From positions 1 to 64,000 of the forward strand of contig JALAHT010000001.1 of NCBI GenBank assembly GCA_025384855.1: a DNA stretch of 64,000 nt, read 5' to 3'. Below, piece by piece: positions 47,330 through 56,017 of the stretch (within the stretch, counting starts at the first letter, position 1; the number at the start of each line of letters is the position of its first letter). The position numbers and the translations under genes were made by a program. The DNA comes from Luteirhabdus salina (lineage in GTDB: Bacteria > Bacteroidota > Bacteroidia > Flavobacteriales > Flavobacteriaceae). The notes beneath the pieces are model-generated. The model made no database searches. It saw nothing but the letters and a program-made list of their open reading frames with translations, and had not been told where the DNA came from.

Positions 47330-48991
47330 CTACCGACCATCGACTAATATTGACGCATCCCGCAACTGCAACTCGCATTCCGGGGCAAGGCTTGGATCAA
47401 TTTTTAAGGAAATATTTCCCGCTTTACCAGGCTTTAAAACGGTATTAGGTCCGAGTACAATTCTTTCCTTGGTCGTAAGATTCAGGGTACTACTTCCAGT
47501 AAATTTTTGGTTTTCAATTCTCACTTCTTCAGAATAGGTGGTCAGTTTAAAGTCCCAACGACTAAAGTCTTGATCCGATATCGTGACGGTTTCACCTTCC
47601 TGTACCATTTGAAAGACCATTTCAACCGCATCGCCTGTTTGTAGAATCCCGGCGCCATAATTCCCTTTATACTTACTATTGTCGCCAATAGCATCGATGT
47701 TCATCGAAGTAAGTTTCAATATCGATTCTATTTCATTGATAGGAAGACAAGGATATAATGAAAGCATCAGCCCTACGGTTCCCGTCACCAAAGGTGCTGC
47801 CGGAGAAGTAGATTCCATTACATATTCAATTTCGCCAGAAGTAATATATTTTCCCATGGCCAACTGTCCAGGTACTGGAGCCAATAAATCTACCGCTTCA
47901 TTTAAAGTGGTGAGCGAAGCTCCGTAGCTATATGGTTCACTAAAAGTCGACTTATTTTTAAATCCGACCGTTCGACCTATGAAGCCTCGAATATTTTCAC
48001 CGTACGGATTGCCGCTTTCTTCATATTTAATATTATCGGTTACTTCTGGAAATTTATAACTTACAGATGCTACAGATATAACATTTTCATACGATGCCGG
48101 GTAGTACAGCTTCTCGCCCTTCGTTTTATTCCAATCCCTATTTCCAGAAGCAGCTATAATTAAAGTCCCACCTCGGTACATGGAATCGATAGCCTTTTGT
48201 CCCGATTCGTAATAGGTGCTCCCGACCCAGCTACAGTTAATTACGGGTACGCCGAGTTCCGAAAGCTCCAGTAATTGTTCAAAATCTTTAAATCTACCGT
48301 AGGAGGTAGAATAGATGGAACAATCGTAACAAACCCCAGCGGTTCTATATCCATTATTTCCTTGTGCAGCTGCAATTCCAGCAGTTCCAGAACCGTGCGA
48401 GCCAGAGGGGATGGTGGGCGCAATAATCCTAACTTTATCCCTAAACTCAATACTACTAGTATCTATTTCTGCATCGGCAATTCCTAATATGGTGGCTCTA
48501 GAACCTGTTGTATAATACCAAGCTTTGGGAAGTCCAAGAAAGTCATAGTAATCCATTAACACATCGTCGCTTTCATTCCTGCCAACTGTACTGGTTAGGC
48601 CATAATCGTTCGGTTCAAAGATTTTCTGATCTTCTTCAGCTACACGTTCTCCCGAAATAAAAATATGGGAGGCATTTTCTAGGATATCCTCTAGAAATTC
48701 CTTCTTATCGGCAATTACAAAAAATAACCTGCCATATTCCTTAGGCGTAGCATTTCGATACGTTTTTTTAAACACCTTCAAACGATAGTTGGCTAACACA
48801 GCCTTCAGTTTTACATCCATTCCATTATATTGAAGAATGTCTTTCGTCGGTTCAAAATGTGGATTGAAAATTGAATCCTTGGCTTTTAAGTAAAACCAAT
48901 ATTCCTTTTCCTGCGCAAGTGTTGAAAAACTCGTCAGGATTAGACATACAATAAGGATGGTTGATAAATTGTACCGAAATGGATGCATCAT
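47330..48991 (-). CDS. Subtilisin-like S8 serine peptidase, secreted
   Basis: 553 residues; MMHP start at 48991 or one codon later. Signal peptide ends STLAQ near 27. Catalytic Asp173 (GIADAEID), His199 (GSHGSGTAG), oxyanion Asn284 (AASGN) and Ser396 (STSPAAP). The usual GTSMA motif around Ser is altered to STSPA. The C-terminal ~110 residues are beta-rich (VLGPNTVLKPGKAGNISLKI), possibly an adhesion or processing module. No clear type IX sorting domain. Substrate unknown. Confidence 0.9.
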   Translation of the reverse strand: MMHPFRYNLSTILIVCLILTSFSTLAQEKEYWFYLKAKDSIFNPHFEPTKDILQYNGMDVKLKAVLANYRLKVFKKTYRNATPKEYGRLFFVIADKKEFLEDILENASHIFISGERVAEEDQKIFEPNDYGLTSTVGRNESDDVLMDYYDFLGLPKAWYYTTGSRATILGIADAEIDTSSIEFRDKVRIIAPTIPSGSHGSGTAGIAAAQGNNGYRTAGVCYDCSIYSTSYGRFKDFEQLLELSELGVPVINCSWVGSTYYESGQKAIDSMYRGGTLIIAASGNRDWNKTKGEKLYYPASYENVISVASVSYKFPEVTDNIKYEESGNPYGENIRGFIGRTVGFKNKSTFSEPYSYGASLTTLNEAVDLLAPVPGQLAMGKYITSGEIEYVMESTSPAAPLVTGTVGLMLSLYPCLPINEIESILKLTSMNIDAIGDNSKYKGNYGAGILQTGDAVEMVFQMVQEGETVTISDQDFSRWDFKLTTYSEEVRIENQKFTGSSTLNLTTKERIVLGPNTVLKPGKAGNISLKIDPSLAPECELQLRDASILVDGR

Positions 48992-49066
48992 GCAATTATA
49001 CTATCTTTACATTCACTGAAGATACCAAAACTCTTTCAAAAGTACTACTGCTGTATAAACTGACAC

Positions 49067-49951
49067 ATGCTTTCAATCCTCATTCCAACCTATAATTATG
49101 ATGTTGTGCCTCTAGTGAAGCGGCTTCAGGAAGAGGTTCAGGCTATGAAAAAAAAGTATGAGATAATCGTTTGCGACGATGCCTCACCTTCTCTACCCTT
49201 TAAGATGAATGTGTTCGATTCGTTTTCCGAGGTAAGTTTTCTTCAGAATAAAACTAACTTGGGAAGAACAGCCACACGCCAGAAGCTAGCGGAACAAGCA
49301 TCATATGACAATCTTTTATTTCTGGATGCCGATGTATTTCCGAAATATTCTAACTTTTTAGACCGTTTTCATTTAGATGAAGAAAAATGGGATGTACAAT
49401 TTGGGGGTATTGCCTACGAGGAAACCCCTCCTCAGAAAGAAAAACTATTACGCTGGAAATACGGAAGAGCGCGTGAAGAGGTTTCTATGTCGAAACGTCT
49501 ACAGAATCCCTATTTCTCAATTAATTCTGGTTGTATCCTGATGAGAAAGGAACTATTTTTCAACCTGAACGAAAAAATGAAAGAGAATCGCTACGGATTG
49601 GATATCTATTTCAAGCAATTGCTAAAACAGACCGAAGCTACTGTACTTCATATCGATAACCCCGTGTACCACTTGGGATTGGAGTCATCCGAAGCTTTTC
49701 TGAAAAAATCATTGGAAGCAGTAGCAACTACGGTTTCACTCGAAAAAGAAGGCAAACTTACAGAAGCCACTAGGCCGATGCAGAATGCCTATAAAAAAAT
49801 AAGCCGTTTTGGCTTAGCGGGACTCTTTCAAAAAACAATTGACCTTTTTCGCAATCCGATGAAACGTAACTTTCTCTCTAGTCGTCCGAATCTTTTTTGG
49901 TTCGATCTCTATCGATTAGCCTATTATTGTAAACTTAAAAGAGGTCGTTAA
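49067..49951 (+). CDS. Glycosyltransferase family 2
   Basis: 294 residues. GT-A fold start MLSILIPTYNYDV; acidic motifs VCDDASPS and LFLDADVFP. Cytosolic and likely membrane-associated. The stop and the next gene's start overlap as TAATG, so the two GT2 genes are translationally coupled. Start of the polysaccharide locus on this side. Confidence 0.9.
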   Translation: MLSILIPTYNYDVVPLVKRLQEEVQAMKKKYEIIVCDDASPSLPFKMNVFDSFSEVSFLQNKTNLGRTATRQKLAEQASYDNLLFLDADVFPKYSNFLDRFHLDEEKWDVQFGGIAYEETPPQKEKLLRWKYGRAREEVSMSKRLQNPYFSINSGCILMRKELFFNLNEKMKENRYGLDIYFKQLLKQTEATVLHIDNPVYHLGLESSEAFLKKSLEAVATTVSLEKEGKLTEATRPMQNAYKKISRFGLAGLFQKTIDLFRNPMKRNFLSSRPNLFWFDLYRLAYYCKLKRGR

Positions 49952-50892
49952 TGCCAAGGTTTTCTATCATTATTCCGGTTTATAATAAAGCTGCTCATAT
50001 TGCAGACTGTCTTCGCTCCGCGCTGCAACAAAGTTTTCCTGATTTTGAAATCCTTATTCTGAATGATGGCGCTACCGATTCCAGTGAAGCGGAGATTAAA
50101 AAGTTTTCCGATACGCGTATCCGTTATTTTTCTGAAGAAAACCGAGGGGTAAGTGCTGCCCGTAATTATTTGGTTGAAAAAGCTGCTGCACCCTACATCG
50201 CTTTTTTAGATGCCGACGATATATGGAATCCAAATCATTTAGAAGTACTACAAGAGCTACTGTTGAAGTTTCCCAATACGAAGTGGATGGCAACCGCCTA
50301 TGAAAAGCAACACTCTACGTCAAGTATTTCAACCATGAACTCACCTATTCTTGAAAAAGGCTCGGAATGGGCTGGGCAAGTAGATGATTTCTTTCAATAT
50401 AGTCGTATCGATGCTCTTGCATGGACTTCAGCAGTTGCCTTGAAAAAAGATTTTTTTGAAACGCTAGGCGGATTCAATACGGAAGTTACCCATGGCGAGG
50501 ATACAGATTTATGGATTCGTGCTGCATTGCAGGCACCACTCACCTTTTCAAACCAGGTTACCGCTATTCATGTACTTCATAGTACGAATCGATCGGCTGC
50601 CATAACCGCTAGTCAACGAAAATTTCCCGATCTAGATGTCTATAAAAGCGCTGCAGAAAAAAACAACTATTTAGCACAGTACTTAAGCCTTAATCATTAT
50701 GCCATAGCGCTTCATTATAAAATGGAGGGAAACTCGGAAAGATTTCAACTGTATCGTCAGAAAATCGACGATAAGCATTTAACGGCAAAGCAACGTTCCC
50801 TATTAACGAAACCACGTTCAATACTACTCGGACTTCAAAAAGTGAAAGCGCTACTTCAACGAATGGGCATACCGGTTAGCACTTATACTTAG
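49951..50892 (+). CDS. Glycosyltransferase family 2
   Basis: 313 residues. Canonical PVYNKAAHIADCL start, LNDGATDSS, AFLDADDIW (DxD) and the acceptor-site motif GEDTDLWIRAAL. It is coupled to the upstream GT2. Its TAG stop shares bases with the TAA of the convergent GT61 gene (TTAG at 50889-50892). Confidence 0.92.
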   Translation: MPRFSIIIPVYNKAAHIADCLRSALQQSFPDFEILILNDGATDSSEAEIKKFSDTRIRYFSEENRGVSAARNYLVEKAAAPYIAFLDADDIWNPNHLEVLQELLLKFPNTKWMATAYEKQHSTSSISTMNSPILEKGSEWAGQVDDFFQYSRIDALAWTSAVALKKDFFETLGGFNTEVTHGEDTDLWIRAALQAPLTFSNQVTAIHVLHSTNRSAAITASQRKFPDLDVYKSAAEKNNYLAQYLSLNHYAIALHYKMEGNSERFQLYRQKIDDKHLTAKQRSLLTKPRSILLGLQKVKALLQRMGIPVSTYT

Positions 50893-52031
50893 GCGAGAAA
50901 TTTTTTAATCTTGTCGATGATAGGTTTGTTTACCGTAACATCTTCATTTTCATTATCGGAGGAATATTCCAACAACAAGTGTTCGAATCCTAAGGCGGCT
51001 GTTATTTGCGCAAAGTAAAACGGATCGCGAGCGTTTCGCTCTTCAGGATACAATTCGACTAAGCTTAGTTTTCTGCCGTAAATGACATTCGTAATCCCAG
51101 CACCATGAATGGCTAGCACCCGTTTTGCAGTAGCGAAAAGTCTAACTTGTGCTTCATACGACAATTCCTCCAAGCACACCGCCTCGAACGCTAGGGGTTG
51201 TAATGCTCTCAATACCTCATCTTCATTTAAAATTCGTCTTGAAATGGCATTCTTTCTGGAAATGAGAATATTTTGAATAGCACCTTCTCCATTACCCATT
51301 TGTTTCAACTTCAAATGTGCTTGTGCATTTAACTTGCGAATCATCTCCGGATAATACACATTAGCCATCGTAGTCTGTTCGCCACGAATATGCGGGAAGG
51401 AAACGACTAGTGTTTTGAGTGGTTTCAGGACACTTAAAATGTTTTTTTCTATGATTCGATCCTCCGAAATTCCGAATAAAAACTGAAGTGACTCCTTCAT
51501 AAAAGCAGCTCCATCTTTTTTCAATACTACGAAATAGTCTTTAAAAAAGGACTGTTCGTAAACCAAAAGAGCTCTAGTTAAGCTTTCTAATGTCCAGTGA
51601 TAATAGTTATTGTCGAGCCTATTCAATAATGGAAGTACCTTGCCTACATTTTTTGTGGGCAACCATTTTCGACCTACAATCAAATGATTGCTATGGAGTT
51701 CGTTTAAATATTCCTGTTGAAAGATGGTACTTTCCAAGAGCACATTGCCTTCACTTGAAACGACGATGCCCTTACTGACGATCGACGCCTTTTCAAATTC
51801 GCAATAGAAGAGTGAAGCGCTCTTCAGCCCTTCAAATTTTTGCCAATAGGGTGTTTTTGAAATATGGTAGTTCGAGAAGTCGATATGAATCGGAAATGGC
51901 TCATGAAGCAACACACATTCAGGACAATTTTTATCACGTAAATGTACTGTTGAAACATTCTTTTCAAACAAAGAACTTAGCGATTTATTTACCTTAAGAA
52001 CAGCTTTCAGCTTTTTAAAGAATCCTTCCAT
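50889..52031 (-). CDS. Glycosyltransferase family 61 (DUF563)
   Basis: 380 residues from ATG 52031 (MEGFFKKLKAVLK). GT61 marks: NNYYHWTLESLTRALL, and HGAGITNVIYGRKLSLVELYP near residues 320-345. Sugar and acceptor unknown. It lies 2 nt downstream of the ketoisomerase gene in a three-gene minus operon. Confidence 0.88.
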   Translation of the reverse strand: MEGFFKKLKAVLKVNKSLSSLFEKNVSTVHLRDKNCPECVLLHEPFPIHIDFSNYHISKTPYWQKFEGLKSASLFYCEFEKASIVSKGIVVSSEGNVLLESTIFQQEYLNELHSNHLIVGRKWLPTKNVGKVLPLLNRLDNNYYHWTLESLTRALLVYEQSFFKDYFVVLKKDGAAFMKESLQFLFGISEDRIIEKNILSVLKPLKTLVVSFPHIRGEQTTMANVYYPEMIRKLNAQAHLKLKQMGNGEGAIQNILISRKNAISRRILNEDEVLRALQPLAFEAVCLEELSYEAQVRLFATAKRVLAIHGAGITNVIYGRKLSLVELYPEERNARDPFYFAQITAALGFEHLLLEYSSDNENEDVTVNKPIIDKIKKFLA

Positions 52032-52033
52032 CC

Positions 52034-52429
52034 TTATCGATCCTTCGAAATCCAATTCCTAAAATCATCGTAGTTTCGGATATAATCGTTTTCATCGAAT
52101 TCACCGGAAGAAACCACTACGCAAATAGCACCTGAGGAAAAATTTTCGAGTTCTCGCCAAACGCTAGTACCAATAAGCAAGCCTTTGTTTGGTTTATTAA
52201 GGGTTACGGTTTCCTTTCGCTTTCCATCCTGAAGGATAACATCAAAACTGCCGCTAATCGCTATCAGAAACTCCAGTTGTTCTTTATGGGCGTGCCCTCC
52301 ACGACTGCCATCGCTAGGAACATCGTACAGATAATACACGCGTTTCATATCATAGGGAAGCACGTCTTTTTCAATCACCGACAGATTTCCACGTCCTTCG
52401 GGATCGATAATCTTTGGAATGTCGATCAT
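52034..52429 (-). CDS. fdtA: dTDP-4-oxo-6-deoxyhexose 3,4-ketoisomerase (FdtA/WxcM-like cupin)
   Basis: 131 residues from ATG 52429 (MIDIPKIIDPEGRGNLSVIE), rejecting the long N-terminal extension. RmlC-like cupin with the family motifs YDVPSDGSRGGHAHKEQ and FLIAISGSFDVILQDG. FdtA or QdtA shifts the keto group from C4 to C3 of dTDP-4-keto-6-deoxyglucose, feeding a 3-aminotransferase. Matching transaminase at 58819-59919. The stereochemistry at C4 (Fuc3N or Qui3N) cannot be told. Confidence 0.85.
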   Translation of the reverse strand: MIDIPKIIDPEGRGNLSVIEKDVLPYDMKRVYYLYDVPSDGSRGGHAHKEQLEFLIAISGSFDVILQDGKRKETVTLNKPNKGLLIGTSVWRELENFSSGAICVVVSSGEFDENDYIRNYDDFRNWISKDR

Positions 52430-52443
52430 TCGACTTCCCCTTA

Positions 52444-53553
52444 CTAATTCGTTATTATTTCCTGTATCAATTGATCCCATAGCTTGGAAATGTGTTCTTG
52501 TTGTAAATGTTCAATACTTTTCTTTGCGTACGACGCACATTCCTTTCGGAATGCTTCATCTGTGGCCATTCGATTCATGGCACTTGTTAATGCTTTTTCA
52601 TCATGATTGGGTACCAACAATCCATTCTTTTCGTATTGAATAATTTCATTTGGACCGCTATCGCAGTCGACTGAAACTACCGGTGTACCCGTCGATAATG
52701 CTTCAATCAAGACTCTTGGGAAGCCTTCATACCGACTCGTTAATGTTAAATATAAGGCATTTTCAAGGTATTGACCTACCTCCGGTGTAAAAGGAAGCAT
52801 TGAAACATGGTCTTGCAATCCCATCTTTTTTATTTGTTTTTGCAGCCATTCAGAATCGGGTCCCTCGCCTACAATCTTTAAACGAATGTTTGCTTCTGGC
52901 AATGCTGATGCTTTATACGAAGCCAATAAAAGGGAAAAGTTTTTTACGCCTTCTTCAATGCGACCAAGAAATAAAATATAGCGCTCTTTAGAATCGTGGT
53001 TTGAATCGGTCACGGCTAATTCTTCCATCGGATTATAAATCGAAATGGCCTTGCTTGTAGCAAAACGACTATTTACCTTAGCTGCTATTGCTTTAGAAAC
53101 GCCAACTATTGCCGAAGCTCGCTGCACCATTTTAGTAGCTACACGATTATTCTGAGGAAAATATTGGTCTAGGTTAAAACTTCTAACCACATATACTAAC
53201 TTTTGGTTTCGATACGGCCATTTCAGGTAAAGCCATTCCTTCATCCCTTGAACACGGGTTCTGTTATCGATGATGACGTCAAATTTTTCTTTCTTAATAA
53301 TTCGCCGTATTTCAGCAAAACGCTGCCAACGCTTCAAGACAGAATCGCCCTGCTTTTTATTTCTACCAAGGTTGTAAAGTGTTCCGGCATATTCGTAAGC
53401 TACCCAATCGTTCAGAATAATCAGACTTACATCATATCCTTTCGTCACCAATATTTTCGACAACAAAGCCGTTGAGCGTTCTGCCCCACCTCGCCCGAGG
53501 GAGATTGCCACTAGGCAAACCTTAATTTTTCTACCATGAAGGGTGTCGGGCAT
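52444..53553 (-). CDS. Glycosyltransferase family 4
   Basis: 369 residues from ATG 53553 (MPDTLHGRKIKVCLV). GT-B fold with GRGGAERSTALLSK loop, FLGRIEEGVKNF, and the C-terminal LTSRYEGFPRVLIEALSTGTPVVSVDCDSGPNEII nucleotide-sugar site (E-x7-E; given in part). First gene of the minus operon, 47 nt from a divergent glycosyltransferase gene. Confidence 0.92.
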   Translation of the reverse strand: MPDTLHGRKIKVCLVAISLGRGGAERSTALLSKILVTKGYDVSLIILNDWVAYEYAGTLYNLGRNKKQGDSVLKRWQRFAEIRRIIKKEKFDVIIDNRTRVQGMKEWLYLKWPYRNQKLVYVVRSFNLDQYFPQNNRVATKMVQRASAIVGVSKAIAAKVNSRFATSKAISIYNPMEELAVTDSNHDSKERYILFLGRIEEGVKNFSLLLASYKASALPEANIRLKIVGEGPDSEWLQKQIKKMGLQDHVSMLPFTPEVGQYLENALYLTLTSRYEGFPRVLIEALSTGTPVVSVDCDSGPNEIIQYEKNGLLVPNHDEKALTSAMNRMATDEAFRKECASYAKKSIEHLQQEHISKLWDQLIQEIITN

Positions 53554-53560
53554 AAATAAT

Positions 53561-53582
53561 CGTACTTTTGAGGGCAAGTACG
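53561..53582. repeat. Inverted repeat in the divergent promoter region
   Basis: CGTACTT (53561-53567), 8-nt spacer, AAGTACG (53576-53582). It overlaps the plus-strand -7 element, so a bound protein would compete with RNA polymerase. Confidence 0.5.
53563..53570 (+). promoter_or_regulatory. -7 element TACTTTTG (plus promoter)
   Basis: An exact TAnnTTTG match 31 nt before ATG 53601, within the inverted repeat. Confidence 0.5.
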
Positions 53583-53584
53583 AG

Positions 53585-53592
53585 CAAATATA
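53585..53592 (-). promoter_or_regulatory. -7 element TATATTTG (minus promoter)
   Basis: An exact TAnnTTTG match on the minus strand, 32 nt before the GT4 ATG at 53553. It faces the plus -7 element across 14 bp. Confidence 0.5.
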
Positions 53593-53600
53593 ACGCATTT

Positions 53601-54749
53601 ATGAAGATACTACTCGTCGGTGAATACAGTCGATTACATAATTCGTTAAAGGAAGGGCTTCAGGCGCTCGGCCACGAAGTGGTATTGATTGGCAGTGGTG
53701 ATTATTTTAAAAATTATCCGGTAGACATCAAGCTTGAGCGCTCGCATACTTCTGGAATATCGAAAAAGTGGAAAGTGCTATTGTATCGGCTATTTGGAGT
53801 CGATATTGCCGCTTCTTCCCTTCGGAAACAGTTCTTCGCTCATGCTGAAAAACTAAAAGGGTTCGACGTAGTACAGTTGATAAATGAAAGTCCGTTGGGC
53901 ACCGATCCGAAGGTCGAAACCGAAGTGATTTCTTTTCTTCATAAGCATAATAAAAAGTTGTTCCTGCTTTCATGTGGCGCCGACTACATCAGTATTAAAT
54001 ACGCCTATGAAAAAAAGCTGCGGTATTCCATTCTTACACCTTATTTCGAAAATCGGGGTGAGGCTAAAGACTATACTCCCTTGTTGAAGTATTTAGAACC
54101 CCGTTTTGAGAAGTTGCATGAATTTGTATATAATCGGTCCGAAGGCGTTTTGGCTTCAGACATAGACTATCATGTTCCGCTGCAAGGACATCCCAAATAT
54201 TTAGGACTACATCCCAATCCCGTGAACATTGAAAAACTCCCCTACATTCCACTGGATGTTTCTGGAAAAATAATCGTGTTTCATGGTATCAACCGAAGCA
54301 ATTACTTTAAAAAGGGAAGTCATTATTTTGAAGAAGCCCTCGAAATGATTTCTCAAAAGTATCCAGAAAAAGTACACATTATGGTGGTTGAAAATCTTCC
54401 ATATTCCGAATATATTGAGAAATACAATCAAGCTCATATCGTTTTAGACCAAGTGCTGGGAATGGATCAAGGATATAATGCCTTAGAAGCCATGGCAAAG
54501 GGAAAGGTGGTCTTTACGGGTGCCGAAAAAGAGTTTGAAGACTATTATAGCCTAACGGAAGAAGTAGCCATAAATGCGCTTCCTGATGCTGAAGCTATTT
54601 TCAAGGAATTGGAACACCTACTTCTAAATCCTGAACGTATTGTGAAAATCTCCAAAAATGCGCGAGCATTTGTTGAAAAGGAGCATGATTATAGAAAAAT
54701 TGCCCAGCAATATATCGACACCTGGAAAGGTACATCGAAAATCGATTAA
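53601..54749 (+). CDS. Glycosyltransferase, GT-B fold
   Basis: 382 residues from ATG 53601 (MKILLVGEYSRLHNSL). GT4/GT1-like, with an N-terminal LLVGEYSRLHNSLKEGLQALGH and a C-terminal nucleotide-sugar region (VLDQVLGMDQGYNALEAMAKGK with a conserved E). Sugar unknown. It is followed after 55 nt by the hexapeptide acyltransferase gene. Confidence 0.85.
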   Translation: MKILLVGEYSRLHNSLKEGLQALGHEVVLIGSGDYFKNYPVDIKLERSHTSGISKKWKVLLYRLFGVDIAASSLRKQFFAHAEKLKGFDVVQLINESPLGTDPKVETEVISFLHKHNKKLFLLSCGADYISIKYAYEKKLRYSILTPYFENRGEAKDYTPLLKYLEPRFEKLHEFVYNRSEGVLASDIDYHVPLQGHPKYLGLHPNPVNIEKLPYIPLDVSGKIIVFHGINRSNYFKKGSHYFEEALEMISQKYPEKVHIMVVENLPYSEYIEKYNQAHIVLDQVLGMDQGYNALEAMAKGKVVFTGAEKEFEDYYSLTEEVAINALPDAEAIFKELEHLLLNPERIVKISKNARAFVEKEHDYRKIAQQYIDTWKGTSKID

Positions 54750-54804
54750 ATTGTATACTTTAGCGTTAAGTTGAACATCCCAACAAATAAAAATCCTCAA
54801 CAAA

Positions 54805-55293
54805 TTGAATACTTCCATCATTTCAGAAAAAGCAACCATTGGAAAAAATGTTGAAATTGGCGCCTTTTGCATCATTGAAGACGATGTCGTAATTGGTGAC
54901 GGAACCGTTATCAAAAACTATGTAGAGCTACGAAAGGGAACCATTGTCGGTAAGAATTGCTATATCGATTCGCGCGTTTCTTCCTCTGGAAACTGTACGA
55001 TTGGTAATCATGTTACGGTCCGTTATGATAGTATTTTGGCTCGGGGAATTAAAATAGGCGATCACACCTATATCTGTCCGAAGATGATGAGCAACAACCT
55101 AAACACCGAACACGAACAGATAGGTGGTGCCCAAATCGGCAAACATGTTTTTATCGGTACCAACTGCGTGTTGCAGCACGGAATTTCAATAGGCGATAAC
55201 AGTGTTTTGGGTTCTCTATCGTTTGTAAATAAAGATATTCCCGCCAATGAAACCTGGTTCGGAAATCCTGCCAAATTTTATAAGAAACAGTAA
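54805..55293 (+). CDS. Hexapeptide-repeat acyltransferase (possible dTDP-3-aminosugar N-acyltransferase)
   Basis: 162 residues; start at TTG 54805 because no ATG lies in frame nearby. Left-handed beta-helix built of imperfect hexapeptides ([LIV]-G-x-x-x-x) such as ATIGKNVEIGAF, VVIGDGTVI, IGNHVTV, IGKHVFIGTN and ISIGDN. It ends NETWFGNPAKFYKK like sugar-nucleotide acetyltransferases. The FdtA and FdtB-type enzymes in the locus make 3-N-acetylation the likely job. The gene converges with the next acyltransferase gene, 3 nt apart, without terminator. Confidence 0.8.
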   Translation: MNTSIISEKATIGKNVEIGAFCIIEDDVVIGDGTVIKNYVELRKGTIVGKNCYIDSRVSSSGNCTIGNHVTVRYDSILARGIKIGDHTYICPKMMSNNLNTEHEQIGGAQIGKHVFIGTNCVLQHGISIGDNSVLGSLSFVNKDIPANETWFGNPAKFYKKQ

Positions 55294-55296
55294 AAA

Positions 55297-56016
55297 CTAC
55301 CAGTTGATTTTTTTATTCTGAATGAGTTTCGGCTTTTCGCTTTCCCAATCGCGACAAAAATTATCCTTTATTTTCTTAGCCGGAATGCCACCAAGAAGAA
55401 TTTCGGAGCCTAGCGGTGTATAATCGGTATTGCATAGCGAATGTGAAGCGATGACGATATTATCGGAGGTCTTGGTATTCATCATAATCGTCACTTTATT
55501 GGAAACAGCATTATAGGCTCCCAATTCAATTCTTCCGGAAATAGGATACTTTTGTTTTGTTTCACTATTAATAAACGGATGTGAATTGGTATCCACCACC
55601 TGTGAATCGTAGCCGATGCCCGTCCATGCCCCTAACACTATATGTTGGGTACACATTACCTTCACATTAGAGCCCAAGGTAGCCATATGGCCCATCTCGA
55701 ATTCAGCTCCTTGATCAATTTTGACACATACATCCTTCCCCCAGGTTGCTTTTCCTTTAAAATGAAGCGTTCCCCTTAAAAACAATTCGGCCGTTCCTTT
55801 CGACGTGGAAGGAAACTCGAAGGTTTGTCCGATACCAATCATCGCCGTTTCAACAGGTCCGTCAAGAATGACCGTTCCGTCTAGGCTTGAGAACCGAATC
55901 TTTCCGAAAATAAAAACAGGCAGCTTTCGGGCGATGGAGAACGGAAATACCTTTAGGTTGAAGCGCCAGGTAGCCCACCAATTCACCGCAAACAATAATT
56001 TAAGTTTCTTCTTCAA
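55297..56016 (-). CDS. Hexapeptide-repeat acyltransferase (WbbJ/CysE-like)
   Basis: 239 residues; start TTG 56016, 1 nt after the stop of the flippase gene. Beta-helix domain with MATLGSNVKVMCTQHIVLGAWTGIGYDSQVVDT (given in part), VSNKVTIMMNTKTSDNIVIASHS, then GSEILLGGIPAKKIKDNF. The longer N-terminal helix suggests an O-acetyltransferase of the polysaccharide. Last gene of the 60908-55297 operon. Confidence 0.82.
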   Translation of the reverse strand: MKKKLKLLFAVNWWATWRFNLKVFPFSIARKLPVFIFGKIRFSSLDGTVILDGPVETAMIGIGQTFEFPSTSKGTAELFLRGTLHFKGKATWGKDVCVKIDQGAEFEMGHMATLGSNVKVMCTQHIVLGAWTGIGYDSQVVDTNSHPFINSETKQKYPISGRIELGAYNAVSNKVTIMMNTKTSDNIVIASHSLCNTDYTPLGSEILLGGIPAKKIKDNFCRDWESEKPKLIQNKKINW

Positions 56017-56017
56017 C

